64,000 bases of DNA from contig CAYTOK010000004.1 of assembly GCA_964439595.1 (NCBI GenBank), positions 1-64,000 of the forward strand. The letters run 5' to 3'. The position numbers were made by a program, and so were the translations under genes. This document shows, one piece after another, positions 25,686 to 34,881 of this stretch. This stretch comes from CAIJXB01 sp964439595. GTDB lineage: Bacteria > Chlamydiota > Chlamydiia > Chlamydiales > Rhabdochlamydiaceae. The stretch's first letter is position 1, and each line of letters begins with the position of its first letter. The notes under the pieces are model-generated. The model ran no database searches and was not told where the DNA came from. It saw only the letters and a program-made list of their open reading frames with translations.

Positions 25686-27655
25686 AAAGAAACCTTCCCT
25701 TTTGCATTATTTATCGCATCCAATTTTTCCATCTCCAAAGCAGAAATATGATCTTCTATATTTGTATCAGCAAAACGCATAAGTAAAGAAACAATCACAC
25801 CAATAAAACCTAAAATAGCAAGCCACATGATATGCCAAGTAAGACCAAAACCTACAAGAAAGCTAAATCCTCCAATAAGCAGTCCTATATGGCTATTTTT
25901 AGGCATATGAACATCTTCAAAAATAGGTTTTTCTCGAGGTGCTTTATTTTGCTTTAGCGTCCAAAAAGGATCTCGATCCTGGACAACAGGTGTTACTGCA
26001 AAATTATAAAAAGGTGGCGGCGATGTCGTCATCCATTCTAAAGTTCTTCCATCCCAAGGATCTCCATTAACATCTTTATTCTCCTTGCGATTTTTAATGC
26101 TAACAAGAATTTGAAGCAATTGAAAACCTACTCCACACCCTATACAAACGACTCCTACAGCAGCAACTAAAAACAGAGGATGCCATCCTAAAGATGCGTC
26201 GTAATGATCTAAACGTCTTGTCGCTCCCATAAGCCCTAATAAATATAAAGGCATAAAAGCCAAAAGAAACCCTATAAACCAAGACCCGAAAGCCCACTTA
26301 CCCCATCTTTCATCTAGTTTAAATCCAGTAAATTTCGGGAACCAGTAGGTGATACCAGAAAAAAAGCCAAATACAACGCCGCCAATTACCATAGAGTGAA
26401 AGTGCGCTATTAAAAATAAGCTGTTATGCGTCTGAAAATCTACAGGAGCAACGGACATAAGCATCCCCGTCATACCACCTGTTGTAAAAATCACTACAAA
26501 CCCTAAAAACCATAAAACAGGAGTAGTAAATTCAACACGTCCCCGGCACATAGTAAAGAGCCAATTAAATATCTTTACTCCCGTTGGAATAGCTATAAGC
26601 ATAGTCATAAACCCAAAGAAAGCATTCACATCGGCTCCGGCTCCCATGGTGAAAAAATGATGAAGCCAAACGATAAAAGACAGTAAGGTAATAACAGCCA
26701 TAGCCCAAACCATAGATACATAACCAAACAACCGTTTTTTGGAGAAAGTAGCCACCACCTCAGAAAAAATCCCAAAAACAGGAAGAATCAAAATATACAC
26801 TTCAGGATGCCCCCATGCCCAAATTAAATTAATATACATCATAGGGTTACCTCCAAAATCAGAAGTAAAAAAATGCATATCCAAATATCTATCTAAAGTA
26901 AGCAGGCCAAGTGTTGCGGTAAGTATGGGAAAAGCAAATATAATAAGAATAAGGCTGGTAAAACAGCCCCAAACAAATAAAGGCATCTTCATCAAAGTCA
27001 TGCCAGGGCAGCGCATTTTTAAAATAGTAATTAAAAAATTAACCCCAGACATTAAACTCCCTACACCAGCAATCTGCACGCTCCATATCCAATAGTCCGT
27101 TCCCTCCCCCGGACTATACTTTAACCCTGAAAGAGGGGGATAACCAACCCAACCGGCTATAGAAAAATCTCCTATAATCATAGAAACCATAAGGAGAGCA
27201 GATCCGACAAAAAATAGGTAAAAACCAATCGAATTTAAAAAAGGAAAAGCTACATCCCTTGCCCCAATTTGCAAAGGAATAATTAAATTCATTAGCCCAA
27301 ACATAAATCCCATTGCGACAAAAAAGATCATGGTGGTTCCATGAGCTGTAAATATCTGCTGAAAATGATCTGCTGTAAGTATTCCGTGAGAGGAGCCAAC
27401 AGCAAGGGCTTGCTGCGCTCTCATTAAAGCTGCATCAGAAAAACCTTTAAATAGCATTACAGCTGAAACAACGCAATACATGATACCAATTTTCTTAGGG
27501 TCCAGTGAAGTTAAGTATTCTGTCCACAGCCATTTCCAACGTTTAAAATAAAATAAAAGACCTGCTATAGCGAGACCAGAAAGCAGCATCATGAAAACGC
27601 CACCCATCTGCACTGCATCATGTTTAAAAGCATCTAGTGTTAATTGTCCAAACAT
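25682..27655 (-). CDS. cyoB: Cytochrome bo quinol oxidase subunit I
   Basis: 657 residues, the heme-copper catalytic core that reduces O2 and pumps protons. All metal ligands are visible: His105 in FTAHG (heme b), His283 in WGHPEVY with Tyr287 for the His-Tyr crosslink, His332-His333 in LHHFF (CuB), and His418 and His420 in AHFHSM (heme o3 and b). Of the quinone-site residues known from E. coli CyoB, the Asp and His equivalents are kept (KGFSDA; DHFQQ), but Arg71 is Lys here. The start overlaps the end of cyoA by 16 nt. Confidence 0.96.
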   Translation of the reverse strand: MFGQLTLDAFKHDAVQMGGVFMMLLSGLAIAGLLFYFKRWKWLWTEYLTSLDPKKIGIMYCVVSAVMLFKGFSDAALMRAQQALAVGSSHGILTADHFQQIFTAHGTTMIFFVAMGFMFGLMNLIIPLQIGARDVAFPFLNSIGFYLFFVGSALLMVSMIIGDFSIAGWVGYPPLSGLKYSPGEGTDYWIWSVQIAGVGSLMSGVNFLITILKMRCPGMTLMKMPLFVWGCFTSLILIIFAFPILTATLGLLTLDRYLDMHFFTSDFGGNPMMYINLIWAWGHPEVYILILPVFGIFSEVVATFSKKRLFGYVSMVWAMAVITLLSFIVWLHHFFTMGAGADVNAFFGFMTMLIAIPTGVKIFNWLFTMCRGRVEFTTPVLWFLGFVVIFTTGGMTGMLMSVAPVDFQTHNSLFLIAHFHSMVIGGVVFGFFSGITYWFPKFTGFKLDERWGKWAFGSWFIGFLLAFMPLYLLGLMGATRRLDHYDASLGWHPLFLVAAVGVVCIGCGVGFQLLQILVSIKNRKENKDVNGDPWDGRTLEWMTTSPPPFYNFAVTPVVQDRDPFWTLKQNKAPREKPIFEDVHMPKNSHIGLLIGGFSFLVGFGLTWHIMWLAILGFIGVIVSLLMRFADTNIEDHISALEMEKLDAINNAKGKVSL

Positions 27656-28527
27656 CCCATCTCCTTTTCCCTACTTGGCGCCATGTATTTCATGATAATT
27701 TGATCATAAAGAGTTTCTTCTTGTAATACGTAAACTTCTTCCGGATTGTTCTCACTAGGAGCAACGAGTTTATTATATTCTTCTAGTGTAAGCTTATTGG
27801 GAGACACTTTTGCAGACTCAACCCAAGCTGCAAAATCTTCTTCTGAAGTCGCTTTTGTCAGAAAATTCATTCCGGCAAAGCCGACTCCACTTATATTAGC
27901 TGAGGTTCCATAAAAAACGCCTACTTCATCAGCTATAAGATGAAGCTTAGTGCTCATCCCCGCCATAGCATAAATCTGCCCCCCTAACTGAGGAATCCAA
28001 AAAGAATTCATAGGAGCATCTGAAGTGATAGAAAAATTAATGGGTGTTTTCTCGGGAATCTGTAAAACGTTAACTGTAGCAACCCCCTGCTCTGGATAGA
28101 TAAAAAGCCATTTCCACTGCAAAGCCACAACTTGAACTGTTAAAGGCTTTTTAGTGCTATCTAAAGGTCTAAAAGGATCTAACTCAACACATCCTTTCCA
28201 TGTAATAACTCCCATAATAAGTACTATTATACAAGGAAGTCCCCACCAAATACCTTCCGCAAGCAAATTACTATCCCAGTCCGGTCTATATTTGCCTTTA
28301 GGGTTGCTAGCTCGATATTTCCAAATCACAATCCCTGCAAGGATAAATACGGGAACAACGACAATAAGCATAAGTAGTGTCATAAGAATCATCAAATTTT
28401 TTTCTTTCAATCCTATTATCCCCTTAGGATTAAGTACAATAATCTCATGACTTTGCAAAAATACAACTAAGAGCAAGCTAACAAGTAAAAAGCAAAAAGC
28501 TAAAAATAAAATCCGATACTTCTTCAT
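27640..28527 (-). CDS. cyoA: Cytochrome bo quinol oxidase subunit II
   Basis: 295 residues from the ATG at 28527, chosen because AAGGAAA lies 5-6 nt upstream; an upstream ATG at 28566 would add 13 residues ahead of an ordinary signal sequence. After the leader there are two membrane helices, then the periplasmic cupredoxin domain with VVALQWKWLFIYPEQ and DAPMNSFWIPQLGGQ. The CuA ligands are absent, as expected for a quinol oxidase. No lipobox Cys is seen, unlike E. coli CyoA. First gene of the operon. Confidence 0.93.
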   Translation of the reverse strand: MKKYRILFLAFCFLLVSLLLVVFLQSHEIIVLNPKGIIGLKEKNLMILMTLLMLIVVVPVFILAGIVIWKYRASNPKGKYRPDWDSNLLAEGIWWGLPCIIVLIMGVITWKGCVELDPFRPLDSTKKPLTVQVVALQWKWLFIYPEQGVATVNVLQIPEKTPINFSITSDAPMNSFWIPQLGGQIYAMAGMSTKLHLIADEVGVFYGTSANISGVGFAGMNFLTKATSEEDFAAWVESAKVSPNKLTLEEYNKLVAPSENNPEEVYVLQEETLYDQIIMKYMAPSREKEMGCLDN

Positions 28528-28575
28528 AAATTTCCTTCGTAAAAAGATCCCGTTATAGGGTGTCATCTTAGCGGC

Positions 28576-28604
28576 AGAGTATAAAAGGATCTTTTGAAGG
28601 TCAA
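28576..28604 (-). promoter_or_regulatory. cyo operon promoter
   Basis: Minus strand: TTGACC (28604-28599), a 17-bp spacer, and TACTCT (28581-28576). Transcription would start near 28569, about 40 nt before the cyoA ATG. The -35 is strong and the -10 poor, which often goes with regulated promoters; no operator is evident. Confidence 0.5.
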
Positions 28605-28620
28605 GTTTTTTCTTCTTCCT

Positions 28621-28649
28621 TTTAAAAATCCCCTCATTTCACCTATGCT
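28621..28649 (+). promoter_or_regulatory. Possible dipeptidase promoter
   Basis: TTTAAA (28621-28626), a 17-bp spacer, and TATGCT (28644-28649), each matching consensus at four of six bases. The gene has a strong Shine-Dalgarno (AAGGAG) before the ATG at 28680. Confidence 0.35.
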
Positions 28650-28679
28650 TAGCACTAAACTCTACCTAAGGAGCCTTTC

Positions 28680-29669
28680 ATGTTTCCCGTTATAGACTTG
28701 CACTGCGATTTGCTTAGTTTTCTAGCAGAATCTCCGTTAAGAACTATAGATGACCCCTTATCTAAGGCTTCCTACCCACAAATGAAACAGGGGGGGGTAT
28801 CCCTACAAGCCCTAGCTATTTTCACTAAAAGCACAAAGGGCTCTTTAGCTGAAGGAAATAAACAGATACAAGTCTTTTTAGATCTTCTAAAAAACCAACC
28901 CACTCGCTATCAACTATGGGAGCCAAAAAATCCCGTTACAATAACCTCCCCTATCTCCATAGTTCCAGCCTTTGAAAATGCTTACGGCTTTGCAGAAGAC
29001 GGTGAACCTATAGAAAAGGGATTAGCACATTTAGATAACTTACTAAGAATCCTAAAACGCATCCTATACATCAGTCTTACCTGGGATGGAGAAAACCGCT
29101 TCGGGGGAGGCAATGGCAGTAAAAAAGGACTTAAAGAAGATGGAATGAGAATCCTAGAATGGATGAGTGAAAAAAAAATAGCCATAGACCTGAGCCATAC
29201 GTCTGACTTTTTAGCTGATGATATTTTCAACTATATGAACAAAAAAAGCCTACAAATCCCCGTGATGGCAAGTCACTCTAATGCAAGAGCTGTAACAAAT
29301 AAAGAGCGTAACCTTCCTGACTCCATTATCAAAGAGATTTTCAAACGCAAAGGACTTATAGGTCTTAACTTATTTTCTCCCTTTGTAGGAAAAGAAGCTA
29401 AAGAGATCGTCTCTCATGTAGCACACTTCTTAGATCTTGGAGGAGAAAACAACCTTTGCTTTGGAGCTGATTTCTTTCCCGAGCTAGACTTTGCTTACCT
29501 CAAAAATAAATACCAGATTACTTCATGCTTTTTTCCTGAACTAGCAGACGCCTCTTGTTATGGAAAGACGCTTGCCCTCATACAAAAGACCCTATCTTTA
29601 CATGAAAAGCAAATAGAGAAAATTTCTCATAAAAACTTTGAAAATGCCATGGGAGCTCTTTATTTGTAA
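28680..29669 (+). CDS. Membrane dipeptidase (peptidase M19)
   Basis: 329 residues, zinc-dependent renal-type dipeptidase, which hydrolyses dipeptides. Metal-site features are DLHCD near the N-terminus (His8, Asp10), the Glu in PAFENAYG (about residue 100), HT in DLSHTSD, and the family stretch ASHSNARAV with ERNLPD. The C-terminal FGADFFPELD is also typical. Length fits the family. No signal peptide, so it is probably cytoplasmic and recycles imported or peptidoglycan-derived peptides. Confidence 0.92.
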   Translation: MFPVIDLHCDLLSFLAESPLRTIDDPLSKASYPQMKQGGVSLQALAIFTKSTKGSLAEGNKQIQVFLDLLKNQPTRYQLWEPKNPVTITSPISIVPAFENAYGFAEDGEPIEKGLAHLDNLLRILKRILYISLTWDGENRFGGGNGSKKGLKEDGMRILEWMSEKKIAIDLSHTSDFLADDIFNYMNKKSLQIPVMASHSNARAVTNKERNLPDSIIKEIFKRKGLIGLNLFSPFVGKEAKEIVSHVAHFLDLGGENNLCFGADFFPELDFAYLKNKYQITSCFFPELADASCYGKTLALIQKTLSLHEKQIEKISHKNFENAMGALYL

Positions 29670-29878
29670 AATACAGGAAATAATCCTGCATAAAAAAGCT
29701 GTTATTGATCCGATTTCCTCTAGTCACCGCTAAGTAAGTGTCTGACCAACTCGCCTTTTCCAAGATAAAATAAATAAAATATTAGCTGCAATCGCGCGAC
29801 TTTTAGCACACTGAGAAGCAACTATCCGCAGAAAAACATCCTGTCCCTCTAGGAAAAATATTAAAAAAAATATTTCTC

Positions 29879-29907
29879 TTTTTATAAAATCATCAGATTC
29901 TTATAAT
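29879..29907 (+). promoter_or_regulatory. Promoter of tRNA-His
   Basis: TTTTTA (29879-29884), a 17-bp spacer, and a perfect TATAAT (29902-29907), placed 18 nt upstream of the tRNA. The 256 nt between the dipeptidase and the tRNA hold no gene I can support. Confidence 0.45.
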
Positions 29908-29925
29908 GTCCGCATCTGCTTATAT

Positions 29926-30000
29926 GGCGGTCGTAGCTCAGTTGGTAGAGCGTTGGATTGTGGTTCCAAATGTCGCGGGTTCGAGCCCCGTCGATCGCCC
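29926..30000 (+). tRNA. tRNA-His (GTG)
   Basis: Anticodon loop TTGTGGT (anticodon GTG) on a TTGGA/TCCAA stem. The extra G at -1 opposite C73, the identity mark of tRNA-His, is encoded (29926 and 30000). The acceptor has one G-T pair. No CCA is encoded. Confidence 0.95.
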
Positions 30001-30083
30001 ATTTTTAAGGATATTCCGTTAAAAAGTTCCCCACCTTAATTCCTTCTTATGGTAGAGTGAAATAAAACCGGTAAGAAAGTAAA

Positions 30084-30860
30084 ATGTCTTATATTCAATC
30101 TATTATCTTAGGTATTACTCAGGCTCTTACGGAGTTTCTTCCTGTAAGCTCCTCTGCTCATTTAAAAATTGCTAAGCACTTTTTAGGAATGGAACAAGAA
30201 GGTGTACTTTTAGATCTTAGCTGCCACCTTGGAACTCTCATAGCTCTTCTTCTATTCCTCCGTAAAGACATCTATGCTCTTTTACAAAAACCTAAAAGCC
30301 TATACCTCCTATTTATTGCCCTCATTCCCCTTCCTCCGCTCTATCTACTATTAAAACCTTTAAGAGAGTGGGCTTCTAATACGCACCTTTTAGGACTATG
30401 CTTAATAGGAACCTCTTTCATTCTTTTTGCAGGGCAGTTTTTCTCTTTAATCAATGCAAAAAAAGAAAAAACTCCTCCTAAAAAGGCAAGAGAAGCTCTT
30501 ATGATAGGAGCCATGCAGTCTGTTGCTTTAATTCCAGGGATCTCTAGAAGTGCTTCTACAATTTCTTGCGCTAGAGTCCTAGGGTGGAATATAAAAGATG
30601 CTGTGCGGTTTTCCTTCCTCCTATCCATCCCGACAGTTCTTGGAGGAAACTTGCTCGAATTGCTAAAAGCAGTGACAAGCGCAGATATAAAAGCAAACCT
30701 TCCTATACTGCCTTTACTCGTAGCCTTTACCACTTCTTTTTTTTTAGGAACGCTACTTGTTAAAAAAGCCATCGGATGGCTCGAAAAAGGCAATTTAAAG
30801 CCCTGTGCCTGGTACTGCCTTGCGCTGGGAATCACAACAACCCTATACTTCAACTTATAA
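30084..30860 (+). CDS. uppP: Undecaprenyl-diphosphatase UppP/BacA
   Basis: 258 residues, integral membrane phosphatase that recycles undecaprenyl diphosphate for cell-envelope synthesis. Signatures are QALTEFLPVSSSAHL near the N-terminus and PGISRSASTIS near residue 153; both carry catalytic residues. About eight hydrophobic helices, length as in the family. Its presence points to a lipid-carrier cycle for peptidoglycan or surface glycans. ftsK follows 4 nt later. Confidence 0.95.
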   Translation: MSYIQSIILGITQALTEFLPVSSSAHLKIAKHFLGMEQEGVLLDLSCHLGTLIALLLFLRKDIYALLQKPKSLYLLFIALIPLPPLYLLLKPLREWASNTHLLGLCLIGTSFILFAGQFFSLINAKKEKTPPKKAREALMIGAMQSVALIPGISRSASTISCARVLGWNIKDAVRFSFLLSIPTVLGGNLLELLKAVTSADIKANLPILPLLVAFTTSFFLGTLLVKKAIGWLEKGNLKPCAWYCLALGITTTLYFNL

Positions 30861-30864
30861 ACCT

Positions 30865-33252
30865 ATGGCTAAAAACAAAGAACTTTCCAAAGATGCGGCA
30901 CAAAAAATAACTCACCCAGAAGCTAAAGGGCTAATTTTAATAGCTGGAGCTTTTTTTTTAATCCTCTGCCTTTTTAGCTTTAACCAAGCTAGCCATGCTA
31001 GTAACTGGCTTGGGCTTATCGGATATGGCATCGCCTTTAGCCTCTTTTACCTATTTGGATTAACTTCTTTTCTTGCCGTTGGATTTTTATTTTGGGCAGG
31101 CTGGAACCTCCTTACCAAAGGAAAAATTGATAATTTTCGCATGAAAACCATCTATTTTTCTCTATTTCTTATCTCCAGCTGCGTTTTACTTAACCTTCTA
31201 AGCGAAGTTGGCTGCCCTATTCCCCTTGCCAAGAAAATCTATAGCCAATCATTCTTTTTTGAAGAGCCTTATCCTCATCGATATACAAGGTACAATGCAG
31301 GAGGCGTTCCCCTATATTTTCTCTACAAAGATATCCCTTCTTTCAACCTAGAAAAAATGCTTAGCAACGTCGGAATAGCAATTACTTTTTCCATTACTCT
31401 TATTACTTCTTTTCTGCTCTTCACACAAATCCAGCTCTTTCCTCTAGTGCAAAGAGCTCTTGCTAAATATGCTGGTTGGAAAGAATCTCGCGAGGTCAAA
31501 GCTTCTTTAGCTTTGGAGGGAGTCGAAGACTTTATGCCCTCTAATAATGAAAAAAATAGCTCCCTGGAAGATTCTCTGGAAAGATTACTGCCAAAACCCT
31601 TCTATAAACCAACACTGAAGTTAGCCTCACCCAAAGAGCAAGAGTCTCCTGTAAAAATGGCAATCGTGCAGCCTACAAACAAAAAGCAAGAAGAGGAAAC
31701 TCCCCCTCTTGCCAAACTTCTCTCTAAAAGAGACTCAGCACTTATAGCACAAAAAATCTACAATGGGGATTATAAAGACTACGCACTTCCCCCTGCCTCC
31801 CTCCTTGTCACTCCTAAAAAAGTAGATCAACCTTCTTTAAAAAAAGAACTTAAACGGCAAGCTGAAATCTTAGAAGAAACATTAATGAGCTTCGGTATTG
31901 AAGCTAAGGTGGGAGAAATTCACTGCGGCCCTACCATTACTTCTTTTGAGGTCCACCCGGCTATTGGAGTTAAAGTACAAAAAATCACAGCACTAGAAAA
32001 TGACATTGCACTGAACCTACAAGCTAGATCTCTTCGCATTATTGCCCCCATACCTGGAAAAGCAGCCGTTGGCGTAGAGATCCCCTCTCTCTTCCCCCAA
32101 GAAGTGAGTTTTAAAGAAATGCTAACAAGCTATCAGCATCAAGGCAAAAAGTTACATATCCCCGTACTACTTGGCAAGACTGTAAGTGGAGAGCACCTTC
32201 TATCTGACCTAGCAAAAATGCCACACTGCATTATTGCAGGGGCTACAGGATCCGGAAAGTCCGTTTGTATTAATACCCTTGTTATGTCTATTGTCATGAA
32301 TGCTAAACCTGACGAAATCAAACTCCTCTTAGTAGATCCTAAAAAAGTAGAGTTAACAGGGTACACGAATCTACCTCACTTATTAGCTCCTGTTATTACA
32401 GAGCCTCATGGAGCCTATGCAGCTCTTAGCTGGCTTGTTAAAGAAATGACAACACGCTATGACATTCTAAGACAACTAGGCCTCCGTAATATCCACGCCT
32501 TTAATAACCGCAACCCCAATAAAGAGCTCGAGGCTTCTTTAACCACACCGATTCCAGATAGAATGTTCTCGATAGTAGCTATCATTGACGAATTTGCCGA
32601 CCTTATGATGGTTTCTAGCTCTGATCTAGAGACTCCAATAGCCCGTATAGCTCAGATGGCTAGAGCCGTTGGCATCCACCTTGTCTTAGCAACACAAAGG
32701 CCTTCAAGAGAGGTTATCACAGGCCTTATCAAAGCTAACTTCCCTACAAGGATTGCCTTTAAAGTAGCTAGCCGTGTTAACTCACAAATTATTCTTGATG
32801 AAAGTGGGGCAGACTCCCTTCTTGGAAATGGAGACATGTTATTTTTACCACCAGGAAGCTCTCAACTCATTAGAGCTCAGGGTGTATTTATTAGCGACGA
32901 GGAAATCAATAGGGTCATTTCCTTTATTTGCAACCAAGCACCGCCTAACTATCTCATTGCTTCATTCGATGCGATGAAAAAAGAAGATATTACAGGAGAA
33001 AGCAGCAGCGAATCGCCTAAAGACAGCCTTTACGAGCAAGCCCTAGCTATCGTTATAGAGACAAAAACAGCCTCCACTACCTTTTTACAGCGTAAGTTAA
33101 AAATAGGATACGCAAGAGCTGCTTCTTTGATGGACGAGCTAGAAAGTAAAGGAGTGATCGGAGAACAGGACGGCAGCAGAGCTAGAAGAGTACTTATTTC
33201 AGATAGTGGAGCTAAAAAACCCCCGGCGGATGAAGATTATGAAATTTTTTAA
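30865..33252 (+). CDS. ftsK: DNA translocase FtsK/SpoIIIE
   Basis: 795 residues from the ATG at 30865. A start at 30805 would overlap uppP by 56 nt and add residues unlike FtsK. There are four N-terminal membrane helices (about 18-190), a short charged linker, then the RecA-like motor: FEVHPAIGVKVQKI, Walker A GATGSGKS (Lys465), Walker B region IVAIIDEFADLMM, and LVLATQRPS. The last 70 residues are the winged-helix gamma domain (QRKLKIGYARAASLMDELE) that reads KOPS sites. FtsK moves and resolves chromosome ends at division. The linker is short compared with E. coli. Confidence 0.96.
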   Translation: MAKNKELSKDAAQKITHPEAKGLILIAGAFFLILCLFSFNQASHASNWLGLIGYGIAFSLFYLFGLTSFLAVGFLFWAGWNLLTKGKIDNFRMKTIYFSLFLISSCVLLNLLSEVGCPIPLAKKIYSQSFFFEEPYPHRYTRYNAGGVPLYFLYKDIPSFNLEKMLSNVGIAITFSITLITSFLLFTQIQLFPLVQRALAKYAGWKESREVKASLALEGVEDFMPSNNEKNSSLEDSLERLLPKPFYKPTLKLASPKEQESPVKMAIVQPTNKKQEEETPPLAKLLSKRDSALIAQKIYNGDYKDYALPPASLLVTPKKVDQPSLKKELKRQAEILEETLMSFGIEAKVGEIHCGPTITSFEVHPAIGVKVQKITALENDIALNLQARSLRIIAPIPGKAAVGVEIPSLFPQEVSFKEMLTSYQHQGKKLHIPVLLGKTVSGEHLLSDLAKMPHCIIAGATGSGKSVCINTLVMSIVMNAKPDEIKLLLVDPKKVELTGYTNLPHLLAPVITEPHGAYAALSWLVKEMTTRYDILRQLGLRNIHAFNNRNPNKELEASLTTPIPDRMFSIVAIIDEFADLMMVSSSDLETPIARIAQMARAVGIHLVLATQRPSREVITGLIKANFPTRIAFKVASRVNSQIILDESGADSLLGNGDMLFLPPGSSQLIRAQGVFISDEEINRVISFICNQAPPNYLIASFDAMKKEDITGESSSESPKDSLYEQALAIVIETKTASTTFLQRKLKIGYARAASLMDELESKGVIGEQDGSRARRVLISDSGAKKPPADEDYEIF

Positions 33253-33469
33253 AAAACGCGCGTTAGAAAAAAGATTTCGCCTATATTTAAAAATCATAGC
33301 TTATTTACTTACTATAATTAGCTTGTCATGTCTTATTTATGAATTCGTTATCTTAGAACTCCCCGTAGAACACCCCCATCCCAAAGACACCTTTAATTTT
33401 TTTATTCTGTTTGCCCTTTTTGGAGCTGTTGCTTTCCTATGCTTTGCAAAAGCTCGAGAAAAAAAATAA
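33239..33469 (+). CDS. Small two-helix membrane protein
   Basis: 76 residues from the ATG at 33239, overlapping the end of ftsK by 14 nt in another frame; an ATG at 33230 would add three residues. A basic N-terminus is followed by two hydrophobic helices (about 16-39 and 50-70) and a basic tail. The overlap suggests it is translated with ftsK. No family recognised. Confidence 0.55.
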   Translation: MKFFKKRALEKRFRLYLKIIAYLLTIISLSCLIYEFVILELPVEHPHPKDTFNFFILFALFGAVAFLCFAKAREKK

Positions 33470-33495
33470 AATCTCCTTGAGTTATATATATAAAT

Positions 33496-33523
33496 TTGAC
33501 AGCCTGCTCCTAAGAAGTAAAAA
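33496..33523 (+). promoter_or_regulatory. Possible promoter of the receiver/MBL fusion gene
   Basis: Perfect TTGACA (33496-33501), a 16-bp spacer, and TAAAAA (33518-33523), ending 17 nt before the ATG at 33541. There is no clear Shine-Dalgarno. Confidence 0.45.
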
Positions 33524-33540
33524 ATTGGAACTTACTATAT

Positions 33541-34881
33541 ATGGCACCTTCCAGTAAAAAAAAAATCCTTATTGCAGATAGTTCTAAAGAGTTCCTTTCT
33601 GCTATAAAAAAACATGCGAAAGCAAAAGCTTTTCAGATAAAGACAACAACAGAGGGCACTGACTGCCTTAAGAAAATTCCAATATTTCAGCCAGACCTAA
33701 TCATTACAGAATTTATGCTACCCGGCGCTCATGGAATAGAAATACTAAATAGCGCCAAACACTCCTCTTTACTTGGAAAAACAGGAGTTATTTTAACTTG
33801 CTACCATACGATGTATCAGAACTACAACTCAGCTATTCGCCGTGGAGCTAATTATATTGCAGAAAAGCCCATTACCCCAGAAAGGCTCTTCGCTCTTATT
33901 TCCTGTTTTTTTGCAGGAGATCTACGACCTGAGCCCTTTCCTAGAAAACAAAAAAAATTAGGTCATATAGAAGCTACTTCAGAAAAAAACTTAGCATCTT
34001 GTTACCTAAAATTCTGGGGAACCCGGGGCTCTAACCCTGTTGCCGGACCTAACTATGTTCGTTTTGGGGGTAATACCCCCTGCTTAGAAATACGCCATGA
34101 CAAGGATCTACTTATCATAGATGCCGGATCCGGGATTAGAGACCTTGGCCAAACGTTAGCAAATCATGAAGGACCATCCTTCGATATATTACTCAGCCAT
34201 ACTCACTGGGATCATCTGCTAGGATTTCCTTTCTTTACTCCTATCCATAAATCGAATAAGGAAATCCATATCTTTGCGCCTATAGGCTTTGAAAAAACCA
34301 CAAAACAACTCTTTGAAGACATGCTGGCCTACGCCTACTTCCCCGTATCTTTTGATGATATTGAATCTAAAATGAGCTTTAAAGATCTTCGTGATCATGA
34401 AGATCTTTCTTTTGGAAAAATTAAAGTATCAATGCACTATGCATTCCACCCAGGGCCAACGCTCTGCTTTAAAATACACATAAAAAATAAAATAATTGGT
34501 TATGTAACAGATAATGAATTTCTACTAGGATGCCATCTTACCTTGGAAGAGCTAAGCCAAAAAAAACACGAAGCTCTATTTACTCCCTATAACTCCCTCA
34601 TCCAATTTCTTACAGGATGTGATATCCTCATCCACGAAGCGCAGTATTTCCCTAAAGAGTATCTCTCTCGTGAAGGGTGGGGACATTCTTCTATTGATAA
34701 CGCTTCTTTCCTTATAAAAAAAGCTAAGATAACCCACTGGATCATCACTCACCATGATCCTCGACATACAGATGATATTCTTCTTGAAAAGCAGCAACTA
34801 CATATGGCTGCTTTAGAAAAAATTAAACATAAATGCGTTGTACAATTAGCCTATGACGGGATGATACTCCCTATTGTATAG
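33541..34881 (+). CDS. Degenerate response-regulator receiver fused to a metallo-beta-lactamase-fold hydrolase
   Basis: 446 residues. Residues 8-125 have the receiver fold: ILIADSS at strand 1, PDLIITEFMLPG at strand 3, and Lys109 in AEKPIT. The phospho-acceptor Asp is Glu57, and only one acidic residue (Asp13) is left in the first acidic pair. Residues 155-446 are a metallo-beta-lactamase fold of the class often linked to cyclic-nucleotide phosphodiesterases and fused to receivers: FWGTRGSNPVAGP, IIDAGSGIRDLG, metal motif HTHWDH (220-225), YVTDNE, IHEAQY, ITHHDP. The metal site looks complete. Substrate unknown. It converges with the next gene, overlapping by 11 nt. Confidence 0.85.
   Translation: MAPSSKKKILIADSSKEFLSAIKKHAKAKAFQIKTTTEGTDCLKKIPIFQPDLIITEFMLPGAHGIEILNSAKHSSLLGKTGVILTCYHTMYQNYNSAIRRGANYIAEKPITPERLFALISCFFAGDLRPEPFPRKQKKLGHIEATSEKNLASCYLKFWGTRGSNPVAGPNYVRFGGNTPCLEIRHDKDLLIIDAGSGIRDLGQTLANHEGPSFDILLSHTHWDHLLGFPFFTPIHKSNKEIHIFAPIGFEKTTKQLFEDMLAYAYFPVSFDDIESKMSFKDLRDHEDLSFGKIKVSMHYAFHPGPTLCFKIHIKNKIIGYVTDNEFLLGCHLTLEELSQKKHEALFTPYNSLIQFLTGCDILIHEAQYFPKEYLSREGWGHSSIDNASFLIKKAKITHWIITHHDPRHTDDILLEKQQLHMAALEKIKHKCVVQLAYDGMILPIV

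Noticed and set aside
29670..29925. Possible small RNA gene between the dipeptidase and tRNA-His
   Set aside because: Only short imperfect inverted repeats are present (CAGGA/TCCTG, AAATATT/AATATTT); no promoter-terminator pair supports it.
30341..30853. 170-codon minus-strand ORF inside uppP
   Set aside because: Antisense shadow of a gene with clear family motifs.
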